15,274 nucleotides of DNA from Desulfobulbaceae bacterium UBA2276 (GCA_002347085.1 DDWW01000034.1:1-15274); one strand, 5' to 3'. Positions 7,038 to 13,894 are shown, counted from the stretch's first letter. Numbers and translations are program-made. Notes: generated by a model not told the origin, from the letters alone.

Positions 7038-8621
7038 ATGACGGACAGCGCAGCAAGTAAGATCACCGGCGAACAACTCCTTACGCGGATGAATGAGAAG
7101 AGCGATTTTCCGGCGGTATTTCAACATATCACCGAAATAAACATGAAGACCTCTCCTTTAAGCACGACTTCCGCTAATGAACTGGCCAGTATCATTCTGA
7201 AAGATTATTCCCTGACCAGCAAATTACTTAAAGTGGTTAATTCGGCGATGTACCGTCAATTCTCTGGTCAGATTTCAACTATCTCGCGGGCCGTGGTTAT
7301 CCTCGGATTTGAGCAGGTCCGGCTTACCGCCACCGGCCTTATGTTTTTCGCACATCTGCAGGACAAATCCACCGCACATTATGTCAAGGAGGAGGTGCTT
7401 TCCTCTTTCCTCTCCGGGATACTGGCCCAGGATCTCTCGAAATATTTGAACATGGAAGACGGGGAGGACCTTTTTATCTGTGCCATGTTTCATAATTTCG
7501 GACGGCTGCTGGTCATGTATTATTTTCCGGACAAGTATGAGGAATATCTGAAATTGGTGGCGGAAGAGGGTGTGACCGACGAGATGGCCATGCAGAAAAC
7601 TCTTGGCAACACCTTTGATGAACTGGGAATGGAGGTGGCTAATTTATGGTACCTGCCGACATTGATTGTTACCAGCATGAAAACAATTCCGGAGCAGGAG
7701 ATTAAGAAAAGAAACGAAAAAATCGATGGACCTAGGAAACTGGCCAATTTTGCCAATGAGCTTTGTGATATCACAATTAATTGTTCGCCCCAGCTGCGGC
7801 AAGAGCGACTTCGCCTTGTTCTCAAAAAATACAAGGCTGCTTACGATATCCCGGAAGAAGAAATCGTCAAGATGATGGACTCGGCTCTCATCAAGATACG
7901 GGACTTTGCCGATGTCCTCAACTTTAAACAGACTGATCTGTCCAAACTTGACCAGCGCAGCCTCAAGGTACAATCCGACCCAGCCTTGGCCAACACCCCT
8001 GATGGGCAGGTCAGTGCCCCCGAGGCGGTTGAAGCCATTACGCGTTTTGAAATGAGTGCCGGAGTGCCGCCATCATCCGGCAGTACCAGCATCGAAGACA
8101 GGCATCTGTTGTTGTTGGACGCTATCCAGGAGATCACCAATGTCATGCTCGATGATTTCACCCTGGATACCGTGCTTACCATGATCTTGGAAACCGTTTA
8201 CCGTGGAATCGGTTTTGACCAGGTGCTCATTTTCTTTCGCAACCCAAAAACGGATATTATGGAGACCCGTTTCGGTCTTGGCCAGAATGTCAAGGAATTG
8301 CTGACGGAATTCAGCTTTCCGGTGCAGGGCACCTCTGGAGATTTTTTTAATCTGGCCCTGGCCGAAGGCCGGGATTTCCATATTGATAACATCTCTGCTC
8401 CTGATATCAACCAGCGCAGACCCTCATGGTTTCGGGGCATAATTTTTTCTCCTAGTTTCGTGCTTTACCCCATCATGATTAACAAAAGGTCCATCGGCCT
8501 CATCTACGGGGCCTATATTTCACCGGACCACCACCTTAACCAGAACCAGTTGGATGGTCTGAAAACCCTGCGTAACCAGGCGGCTCTTGCCATCAAGCTC
8601 AGCTCTGCCACTACCCTTTGA
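7038..8621 (+). CDS. HDOD domain protein with C-terminal GAF domain, probable signalling regulator
   Basis: The 527-residue product has an N-terminal HDOD domain at about 15-215, recognisable from SIILKDYSLTSKLLKVVNSA (51-70) followed by the RAVVILGF segment. A helical and Ser/Pro-rich linker (about 300-355) follows, then a GAF sensor domain at about 357-520 ending in LRNQAALAIKL. HDOD proteins are relatives of HD phosphohydrolases that usually lack the metal site and act as signalling adaptors. Here the HD position reads His152-Asn153 (MFHNFG), so hydrolase activity is unlikely. GAF domains bind small ligands or cyclic nucleotides; the ligand is not evident. Cytosolic, no membrane segments. 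GGAG at 7028-7031 lies 6 bases before the ATG. A perfect TATAAT occurs at 6973-6978 in the short spacer after uup, but without a good -35. The gene ends facing the HIT gene across a probable terminator. Confidence 0.88.
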   Translation: MTDSAASKITGEQLLTRMNEKSDFPAVFQHITEINMKTSPLSTTSANELASIILKDYSLTSKLLKVVNSAMYRQFSGQISTISRAVVILGFEQVRLTATGLMFFAHLQDKSTAHYVKEEVLSSFLSGILAQDLSKYLNMEDGEDLFICAMFHNFGRLLVMYYFPDKYEEYLKLVAEEGVTDEMAMQKTLGNTFDELGMEVANLWYLPTLIVTSMKTIPEQEIKKRNEKIDGPRKLANFANELCDITINCSPQLRQERLRLVLKKYKAAYDIPEEEIVKMMDSALIKIRDFADVLNFKQTDLSKLDQRSLKVQSDPALANTPDGQVSAPEAVEAITRFEMSAGVPPSSGSTSIEDRHLLLLDAIQEITNVMLDDFTLDTVLTMILETVYRGIGFDQVLIFFRNPKTDIMETRFGLGQNVKELLTEFSFPVQGTSGDFFNLALAEGRDFHIDNISAPDINQRRPSWFRGIIFSPSFVLYPIMINKRSIGLIYGAYISPDHHLNQNQLDGLKTLRNQAALAIKLSSATTL

Positions 8622-8625
8622 GGTA

Positions 8626-8661
8626 AAAAAGTGATTTTGTAACGTAGCGAAAACACTTTTT
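8626..8661. terminator. Probable bidirectional intrinsic terminator
   Basis: AAAAAGTG (8626-8633) pairs with CACTTTTT (8654-8661), and TTTT (8635-8638) can pair with AAAA (8650-8653), giving a stem with an A-tract on one side and a T-tract on the other. It lies between the convergent ends of the HDOD-GAF gene (stop 8621) and the HIT gene (stop 8701), where a shared terminator is expected. The stem is AT-rich and so modest in strength. Confidence 0.5.
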
Positions 8662-8700
8662 GGGGTATCTTCTTCGGCGAACGTGATCGGGTGGTCTACC

Positions 8701-9045
8701 TCAGCCCGGCGGCCATTGCAACTGGCGGCCTCCCAGGATATGGAGATGGATGTGGAAGACGGTTTGTCCGGCGGCGGCGCCATTATTGAAGACCAGGCGG
8801 AAGCCATCAACAAGGCCGAGTTCAGCGGCAAGGCGTGCGCCGGTGCGCAGCATCTTGCCGATAAGCTGTTCATCTTCGGCCTCCATGAAGGCCGGCCCGA
8901 CAATATGTTTTTTGGGGATGACCAGAAAATGAACCGGGGCCTGAGGTGAGATGTCGTGGAAGGCAATGAGGTCATCGTCTTCATAGAGTTTATTTGCAGG
9001 GATTTGACCACCAATGATCTTACAGAAAAGACAGTGTTCGCTCAT
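8701..9045 (-). CDS. HIT family (HINT-type) nucleotide hydrolase/transferase
   Basis: This 114-residue protein has the histidine triad HIHLH at residues 98-102, followed by ILGGRQ and a WPPG C-terminus, which is typical of the HINT/PKCI branch. An N-terminal Cys5-x2-Cys8 pair in HCLFCKI, seen in many bacterial HINT proteins, could bind zinc. HINT enzymes hydrolyse purine nucleoside phosphoramidates, such as adenylated lysine, through the middle triad histidine; the physiological substrate in bacteria is not settled. Cytosolic and full length. AGAGGA lies about 6 bases before the ATG. A branched palindrome sits just upstream, between it and the SLOG-like gene on the same strand, so it is uncertain whether the two share a transcript. 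Confidence 0.92.
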   Translation of the reverse strand: MSEHCLFCKIIGGQIPANKLYEDDDLIAFHDISPQAPVHFLVIPKKHIVGPAFMEAEDEQLIGKMLRTGARLAAELGLVDGFRLVFNNGAAAGQTVFHIHLHILGGRQLQWPPG

Positions 9046-9059
9046 GATATTCCTCTTTT

Positions 9060-9137
9060 ATTATTCCAATTTGCATTCAAGCCGACACCTTGTCGGCTGC
9101 ACTGCGCGGTGCCAACTTGAATGCTTTTTGGAATGAT
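9060..9137. repeat. Branched inverted repeat: long outer stem enclosing two hairpins
   Basis: The outer arms 9063-9081 and 9116-9134 pair at 16 of 19 positions, the only mismatches being three adjacent T-T pairs; two further pairs extend the base. Inside lie two hairpins: CCGACA/TGTCGG (9082-9087 with 9091-9096, 3-base loop) and GCAC/GTGC (9099-9102 with 9109-9112, 6-base loop). Together they form a three-way junction. It occupies most of the spacer between the SLOG-like stop (9160) and the HIT start (9045). No T-run follows in either direction. It could be a structured RNA leader, a cruciform or a small palindromic mobile repeat. Confidence 0.7.
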
Positions 9138-9159
9138 CAGATAGATAAAAGGATATAGA

Positions 9160-9714
9160 TTATTTTTTCGGGCCAAAGGAATCTTCAAACAGTTTGATGA
9201 TGGCCTCACGACCGGCATCGCTGAGATATCTGGTGCCGGAGCCGACGAAGGTGTCGTATTCTATGACCGGGGTACCGGCCTGCCACTGGTTGTCTTGCCA
9301 GGTAAACCATTGCTTGAGGGGCTGGTCAAAGACGTGGAGGGGACGGTTGAACAGTTTAGCCAGTTCCACGGCCCAGCCAGTGCCGCCTTTGACCGAATTG
9401 TCTTCGAGGATGGTGCCGATGACAAAGATCTGGTGGCCGTTATTGACCATGTGAAAGATGGTTTGCAGCACCTTGCGGATCTTGGTGGTCTCGTAATAGG
9501 TGCGGTTGAGCATCCTTGAGGCCAGCTCCATGCTGATGTCGCCCCGTTCCAGTTCTTGCTGGCTGAGAAAAATCGCGTTTCTCTCGCGGTGTAGTTTGTG
9601 CCCCTCAAAGGTATAGATAATCTCCTTGACACCCCATTGCTCTGCCGCTTCCCCAAATGTTGCCTCGGCCCCTTTCAGGCCACCACTGCATAGGGTACAG
9701 GATTTCTGATCCAT
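9160..9714 (-). CDS. SLOG-like Rossmann-fold protein of unknown function
   Basis: The 184-residue product begins with CTLCSGGLKGAEATFGEAAE (6-25), a strand-Gly-rich loop-helix unit like the nucleotide-binding start of SLOG (YspA/YpsA/LOG/DprA-type) domains. A second signature, VKGGTGWAVELAKLFNRPLHVFD (108-130), resembles the SLOG motif in which a Gly-rich loop precedes a helix and the next core strand. The middle has charged helices (ELERGDISMELASRMLNRTYYETTKIRKV region). Such domains sense or process nucleotides or nucleotide-derived ligands; no specific function can be assigned. Cys6 and Cys9 form a CxxC pair at the N-terminus. AGGAG lies 7 bases before the ATG. It follows cmoB on the same strand, but a 183-base spacer with a long palindrome separates them, so it probably has its own promoter. 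Confidence 0.65.
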   Translation of the reverse strand: MDQKSCTLCSGGLKGAEATFGEAAEQWGVKEIIYTFEGHKLHRERNAIFLSQQELERGDISMELASRMLNRTYYETTKIRKVLQTIFHMVNNGHQIFVIGTILEDNSVKGGTGWAVELAKLFNRPLHVFDQPLKQWFTWQDNQWQAGTPVIEYDTFVGSGTRYLSDAGREAIIKLFEDSFGPKK

Positions 9715-9825
9715 ATCTCTTCTCCTTTTAAGATTATCTCGTTGTTTGATCAGTTCTGATCAATTTGCCACATTTCATGCTATACCACACTTATCTTCAA
9801 AGGCAAGTGGGGCCATGGTTTTTTA

Positions 9826-9880
9826 GAGGCCGTTGCCGAAAAAGCAAGGGCTTTTTCTTGCGTTTTCGGCTTACGGCCTC
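9826..9880. repeat. Complete copy of the palindromic dispersed repeat (55 bases)
   Basis: GAGGCCGT (9826-9833) pairs with ACGGCCTC (9873-9880), GCCGAAAA (9835-9842) with TTTTCGGC (9863-9870), and GCAAG (9844-9848) with CTTGC (9857-9861), leaving an 8-base loop. Nearly the whole element is one long hairpin. It lies 17 bases past the cmoB stop. It may slow or end transcription or protect the 3' end of the cmoAB message, but no T-run follows it on either strand, so intrinsic termination is not shown. Related copies are at 1-36 and 124-168. Confidence 0.75.
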
Positions 9881-9897
9881 TCATGAGCGGTCTGTCG

Positions 9898-10881
9898 TCA
9901 AGCGGATGTCGATTTTTTTATGCCGCGCAGGAAGACGCGGTGCGGGGCCGGGTAGCCTTCCACGGTAAGCGTTGGGTCGTTAGGGTCGATGAAATCGCGG
10001 TAGGATTCAAAACGCATCCATTCGGTGGAGCGTTGTTCTTCACTGCTCATCGGGTGTTGGCAGAAGAGCTCGACCTGGTCGAATCCGGCCTTTTCCATCC
10101 ATAGCCGCAGGCAGAGACCAGTGGGGACAAAGTAGGTCCCCGGAACCTTGGCATAGGTCTTGTCGGGAAAGAGGGCGATGGGCGCGTCTCCGGGGATGGC
10201 CTGGGATTCGAGAAGCAGCGTGCCGCCTGGGCGCAGGGCTTGATAGATGTCACGCAACACATCAATGGGTGAGGCGCGGTGGTAGATGATGCCCATGAGG
10301 AAGAGGACATCAAAACAATCGGGGAAAAGAGACAGGTGCTCAACGCCCAGCAGGTCGATGTGGAGCGCATTCTGTCCGGCCATGCTGTTGAGGGCCTTGA
10401 AACAGTAATAGTGCTGCATGGAGGGTTCCAGGCCCAGCACCAGTTTCGGACGATAGGGGGCCATGCGGAACATATAATAGCCGTTGTTGCAGCCGATATC
10501 GGCGATAATCTTGCCCTCCAGATCGGGCAGCATCGGCAGCAGGCGCTGCCATTTACGTTCGCTGCGCCATTCGGCATCAATGTCGATGCCGAAGACCGAA
10601 AAAGGGCCTTTGCGCCAGGGCATGAAGGCGGTCATGGCCGCTTTGACCTGCGCCTGGTCGCCCCCGCTCAGTTCGTTGGGACCACCGATGATGACGGTAT
10701 CGCCGGTGCAGTCCACGGTCCGGGCCACAAAGGGGGCCAGGGACTCGCAGGGCTTACGGTAGCGGAGAAATCCTTTTTTAGGCTGGTTGACCCATTGCTG
10801 CCGTTCGTGATGGAGGGCCGTGATCTCCTGACGGCGGGCGGTGGCCGGGAGCTGGGAGAGATAATCAATGGATGAGGGCAT
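9898..10881 (-). CDS. cmoB: tRNA U34 carboxymethyltransferase CmoB
   Basis: CmoB transfers the carboxymethyl group of carboxy-SAM to 5-hydroxyuridine at tRNA position 34, giving 5-oxyacetyluridine, which widens wobble decoding. The 327-residue length is the usual one. A family-specific N-terminal domain includes PWRKGPFSVFGIDID and EWRSERKW. The methyltransferase core has motif I IADIGCNNGYYMFRM (126-140), then LMGIIYHRASP (195-205). Residues known from E. coli CmoB to hold the carboxylate group fall at the same numbers: Lys91, Tyr200 and Arg315. The second glycine of motif I is Asn132 (GCNNG), a mild variant. The gene follows cmoA on the same strand after 18 bases. No clear Shine-Dalgarno site precedes the ATG, so coupling to cmoA translation is possible. 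Confidence 0.95.
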   Translation of the reverse strand: MPSSIDYLSQLPATARRQEITALHHERQQWVNQPKKGFLRYRKPCESLAPFVARTVDCTGDTVIIGGPNELSGGDQAQVKAAMTAFMPWRKGPFSVFGIDIDAEWRSERKWQRLLPMLPDLEGKIIADIGCNNGYYMFRMAPYRPKLVLGLEPSMQHYYCFKALNSMAGQNALHIDLLGVEHLSLFPDCFDVLFLMGIIYHRASPIDVLRDIYQALRPGGTLLLESQAIPGDAPIALFPDKTYAKVPGTYFVPTGLCLRLWMEKAGFDQVELFCQHPMSSEEQRSTEWMRFESYRDFIDPNDPTLTVEGYPAPHRVFLRGIKKSTSA

Positions 10882-10899
10882 GGCGTATAGGGTTCTGGT

Positions 10900-11646
10900 T
10901 CAACCGGGTTTGATGGCAATAAAGGAGGCGAAATTAAACCACTGGAAGAAGGTTTCCACGCTTGTAAAGCCGGCCTCCAGCAGGAGTTCGCGGTTTTCTT
11001 CAAGGGAAAAGGGGATCAGGATATTTTCCAGGGCCTCTCTTTTTTTGGCAATCTCCAGCTCCGAGTAGCCGCGTTCCAGTTTGAACTGATGGTAGATATC
11101 GATATATTTGCGGTTGAGCAGCGGGGCGTGGGAGATCTTTTTTTCACTGAGGATCAGGATGCCGCCGGGTCGCAGGTTGTCGAAGAGTCGCTGGATAAAG
11201 TCCTTTCGTCGCAAGGGGCGGATGAACTGGAGGGTGTAGTTGAGGAGAAAGGCCCCGGTGTCAGGATGATTCAGTTGATCCAGATCGGTGATGTCCTGGG
11301 CCAGAAAGGATACCATCTCCTGTTTGGAGAACATCTCGGCCTTGAGGCGGGCCTTGTGGAGCATGGCCGGCGAGTTGTCGATACCGATGAATCGCAGCTC
11401 CTTGCCCGGCAGCAGTCTGGTCAGTTGCAGCAGGGTGGTGCCGGTGGCGCAGCCCAGGTCGATGACCGTGTCGCCCTTCCGGAGAAAGATGTCGATGAGG
11501 CTGGCGCTTCCTTTGATGACCTCCTGGTAAAAAGGGATGGAGCGGTCAAGCATGTCGTCAAAGACCTGGGCGACCTGTTCGGTGAAGACAAAGTCTTCCT
11601 GGATCTGGTTGACAGCAAAAAGGGTGTCTTTGTGAGTAGAGGGCAT
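10900..11646 (-). CDS. cmoA: Carboxy-S-adenosyl-L-methionine synthase CmoA
   Basis: CmoA makes carboxy-SAM from SAM and prephenate, the donor used by CmoB. The 248-residue protein has DFVFTEQVAQVFDDMLDRS near the N-terminus, the SAM-binding motif VIDLGCATGT (61-70), the adenosine-binding acid Asp90 in FIGIDNS, and the family block GYSELEIAKKREALENIL (193-210). Arg203 in that block matches the arginine that contacts the carboxylate in the E. coli enzyme (Arg199). The C-terminal FFQWFNFASFIAIK is also typical. The cmoA-cmoB pair forms an operon. The ATG at 11646 has no strong ribosome site. A TATTAT box (11663-11668, minus strand) lies about 17 bases before the start, with a weak TTTCAA 16 bases further upstream. 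Confidence 0.95.
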   Translation of the reverse strand: MPSTHKDTLFAVNQIQEDFVFTEQVAQVFDDMLDRSIPFYQEVIKGSASLIDIFLRKGDTVIDLGCATGTTLLQLTRLLPGKELRFIGIDNSPAMLHKARLKAEMFSKQEMVSFLAQDITDLDQLNHPDTGAFLLNYTLQFIRPLRRKDFIQRLFDNLRPGGILILSEKKISHAPLLNRKYIDIYHQFKLERGYSELEIAKKREALENILIPFSLEENRELLLEAGFTSVETFFQWFNFASFIAIKPG

Positions 11647-11731
11647 GGCGACGACAATGATGATAATAGCAAAAGAAGGAAATCTTGAAAGAATAGAGGA
11701 CTATTGACCGATTTCTTGAAAGTCCGGTATG

Positions 11732-11874
11732 GGGTGCCTTGAAAAAGTGTCTTTTTGCCCAATCTCTACGGTGTTCAGAAAAAATTTATCATAGGAATGT
11801 TCACTATATGCCCGCGGTAATTTTTTTTTCCTACCTTGATTTTGAACAAAAATCCTGATTTTTCAAGCTACCCT
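11732..11874 (+). mobile_element. MITE-like element, copy A (degenerate)
   Basis: The left end GGGTGCCTTGAAAAA and the inverse of the right end, GGGTAGCTTGAAAAA, match at 13 of 15 positions. The inside aligns along its length with copy B in the same orientation, sharing for example CTTTTTGC, TAGGAAT, TATATGCC, GCGGTAA and the final GAACAAAAATCCT block. It has no coding capacity. Flanks TATG (11728-11731) and TATA (11874-11877) could be a worn 4-bp duplication. Compared with B, the internal GCCTGCG/CGCAGGC hairpin is lost. Confidence 0.6.
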
Positions 11875-11929
11875 ATAGTATAATCCTTTAAAAAATCTCG
11901 CTATTGTTTTATACGAACGGTCTATGTGT

Positions 11930-11960
11930 TTTCCTCTATTTCCACGTTCTATAGAGGAAA
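11930..11960. repeat. Perfect 10-bp inverted repeat between the two MITE-like copies
   Basis: TTTCCTCTAT (11930-11939) is exactly complementary to ATAGAGGAAA (11951-11960) with an 11-base loop. It could be an operator or a leader hairpin for the hydantoinase-family gene. A smaller perfect hairpin, GCATAA-TTC-TTATGC (11982-11996), follows. No T-run follows either. Confidence 0.55.
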
Positions 11961-12013
11961 CAGGGAAGCAGGTCAGGCCACGCATAATTCTTATGCATCG
12001 CATACCAACTTAC

Positions 12014-12154
12014 GGGTGCCTTGCAAAAAGGTCTTTTTGCTCAAACTCGGCGTTATGCTCAAAATTTTATCCTAGGAATATCAAATATATGCCTGCGGTA
12101 AAATTTTTCGCAGGCCTTGATCTTGAACAAAAATCCTCATTTTTCAAGGCACCC
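12014..12154 (+). mobile_element. MITE-like element, copy B, next to the hydantoinase start
   Basis: The left end GGGTGCCTTG (12014-12023) is the inverse of the right end CAAGGCACCC (12145-12154), and both are followed inward by A-runs. TTAC flanks the element on both sides (12010-12013 and 12155-12158), as a 4-bp target duplication would. Inside is a 7-bp hairpin GCCTGCG/CGCAGGC (12091-12097 with 12109-12115). It encodes no protein of its own, so a transposase would have to come from elsewhere. It ends 24 bases before the ATG at 12179 and so lies in the 5' leader or promoter of that gene. Confidence 0.65.
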
Positions 12155-12178
12155 TTACGGAGCAGTCAACAGGAAATC

Positions 12179-13894
12179 ATGAAAAAATATATCATTGGCA
12201 TAGACACGGGCGGCACCTATACCGACGCGGTGCTTATGGAGGCGGACAGCGGCGCGGTTATTGCCACGGCCAAGGAGCCGACCACCCATTATCATCTGGC
12301 GACAGGCACCGGCCATGCCCTGGCCGCGCTTCTGGCAACATCCGGGGTTGCGGCTTCGGAAATCAGGCAACTGGCGGTCTCCACTACGCTTGCCACCAAT
12401 GCCGTGGTTGAAGGCAAGGGGGCCAGGGTTGGTCTTTTTGTCATCGGCTATGTGAAACATTTCCGTCTGCCGGTGGTAGCAGTGGCTTTTATCAAGGGCG
12501 GGCACACCATTCAGGGCACGGAAGAAGAACCGCTCGACCTGGAGAATCTGGTCGATACGGTACGAGGTCTGGCGGGTGAGGTCGATGCCTATGCGGTCTG
12601 CAGCGCCATGTCCATGGAAAATCCTACCCATGAACTGGTGGCGGAAAAGGCCATCTCCATGCTTGATCCCGACAAGCCGGTCTTCTGTTCGCACCGGATC
12701 AGCCAGCAGGCCGGGATGCGGGAGCGGGCCGCCACCGCCGCCCTCCACGCCAAGCTCATGCCCCTGATGCAGGACTATATCGCCGGTATCCAGGTTGCCA
12801 TGATCAAGCAGGGGGTGTCGTGTCCGGTGGTGATTATTGGCGGTAATGGTCAGGCCGTGACCATTGATCAGGCCGTGGAACGGGCCGGGATGACGGTGGC
12901 AAGCGGCCCCGCCTGCAGTGCCCATTTTGGGGCCATGCAGATAAAGGAAACGGAGAGGAGTGGTGCGACGGATGCGACAACTACGAGCCCTGCCTCGCAT
13001 GGCGACGCCCTGGTGATTGATGTGGGCGGCACCACCACTGATATTGCCATGCTCGAAAATGGTCGGCCGCTTCTTGCTCCCAATGGTTGCCAGATCGGGG
13101 AGTGGCAGACCCATGTCGAGGCCATTGATATGTTCACCGGAGGAATTGGTGGCGATAGTCATGTGGTCGTTGACGACCAGGGCGCGCTCGTGATCGGGCC
13201 GGCCCGAGTCCTCCCCTTGTGTATGGCCCCCGGCTCTTGGCCGTCAGTTACCGGGTGGCTGGGTGGTGGGGCCTTGTCACGATGTATTGGCCTGGTGGTG
13301 GGTGAGGAAGGTGAGGAAATTCCCGAAGATATTGATGATCCTGTTATCGCCTTTTTGCGGCAGCAGGGACCGGCAACACCGGCGGTCATGAGCGAGGCCC
13401 TTGGGATTTCCGCGGTTCCCTTGGAAAAACATCTGGAAAGACTGGCCCAGGCCCAATTGACCTTTGAGACCGGCTTTACCCCCACCGATGCCCTGCACGT
13501 GCTGGGAAAGATTGCCCTGGGCAACAGGGAGGCGGCGACAGCTGGGGCGGTGTTGCTTGCCCGGCTTCAGGGGATAACGCCCGAAGAGTTTTGTCACCAG
13601 GTCTTGCGCCTTACCGAAAAGAAGATCGAGGATCTGATCATCGATTACGTTATTCATCATTACTGGGGCAAGTCACTGACCTCTTTTATCGCCAGCCGCA
13701 CTGACCATCCGGTGCTGGGCGTGAATTTCTCCCTGAAGATCCCCTTGATCGGCATTGGGGCGGCGGCCCGGCACTTCCTGCCGGGTGTGGCTGCGCGGCT
13801 GGGCACGACTGTCGGTTTTCCAGATCATTGCGAGGTAGGCAATGCCATTGGCGCCGCCCTGCTCGGCGGTGCAGTCGTGGCGGTCAAGAGTTAG
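12179..13894 (+). CDS. Hydantoinase/oxoprolinase family protein (HyuA-like ASKHA fold), short form
   Basis: The 571-residue product has two ASKHA-type phosphate-binding loops, GIDTGGTYTDAVL (7-19) and VIDVGGTTTDIAML (279-292), and the family glycine pattern GGIGGDS (321-327), which place it in the hydantoinase A/oxoprolinase group of ATP-dependent amidase-like proteins. The C-terminus has PLIGIGAAA (522-530) and VGNAIGAAL (553-561). It is shorter than typical HyuA (about 650-700 residues or more), and no HyuB partner is adjacent. Residues 385-440 look like an inserted winged-helix segment (inference from helix and hydrophobic pattern). Substrate unknown. Start chosen at the ATG after AGGAA at 12171-12175; the frame is open further upstream through repeat DNA, but GIDTGG should lie near the N-terminus. 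mobB follows after 32 bases. Confidence 0.82.
   Translation: MKKYIIGIDTGGTYTDAVLMEADSGAVIATAKEPTTHYHLATGTGHALAALLATSGVAASEIRQLAVSTTLATNAVVEGKGARVGLFVIGYVKHFRLPVVAVAFIKGGHTIQGTEEEPLDLENLVDTVRGLAGEVDAYAVCSAMSMENPTHELVAEKAISMLDPDKPVFCSHRISQQAGMRERAATAALHAKLMPLMQDYIAGIQVAMIKQGVSCPVVIIGGNGQAVTIDQAVERAGMTVASGPACSAHFGAMQIKETERSGATDATTTSPASHGDALVIDVGGTTTDIAMLENGRPLLAPNGCQIGEWQTHVEAIDMFTGGIGGDSHVVVDDQGALVIGPARVLPLCMAPGSWPSVTGWLGGGALSRCIGLVVGEEGEEIPEDIDDPVIAFLRQQGPATPAVMSEALGISAVPLEKHLERLAQAQLTFETGFTPTDALHVLGKIALGNREAATAGAVLLARLQGITPEEFCHQVLRLTEKKIEDLIIDYVIHHYWGKSLTSFIASRTDHPVLGVNFSLKIPLIGIGAAARHFLPGVAARLGTTVGFPDHCEVGNAIGAALLGGAVVAVKS

Larger units (their letters stand above)
11647..12178. other. 532-base divergent spacer holding two MITE-like repeats
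   Basis: The stretch separates the minus-strand cmoA from the plus-strand hydantoinase-family gene and must hold both promoters. It contains repeat copies at 11732-11874 and 12014-12154, and between them two perfect hairpins (11930-11960 and 11982-11996). An open frame runs from 11924 into the hydantoinase gene, but its upstream part is repeat sequence with no ribosome site and no resemblance to protein, so it is not taken as coding. Confidence 0.6.

Noticed and set aside
9060..9137. Integron attC site
   Set aside because: The ends lack the conserved attC core (GTTRRRY and its complement), there is no integrase, and no cassette-like arrangement of small genes is present.
9826..9880. Intrinsic terminator of the cmoAB operon
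   Set aside because: The stem is long, but no T-run follows on the minus strand, and similar copies occur in spacers unrelated to a gene end, so it is better called a dispersed repeat.
10279..10875. Plus-strand open frame of 198 codons inside cmoB
   Set aside because: cmoB has catalytic residues in family positions on the other strand, so the plus-strand frame is a shadow.
11924..12178. N-terminal extension of the hydantoinase-family gene by 85 codons
   Set aside because: The extension is repeat and hairpin sequence, has no ribosome site, and would move the GIDTGG motif far from the N-terminus, unlike the family.
12155..13162. Long open frame on the minus strand (335 codons)
   Set aside because: It is a shadow of the hydantoinase-family gene, whose two phosphate-binding motifs are on the plus strand. 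The antisense product is low in recognisable structure.
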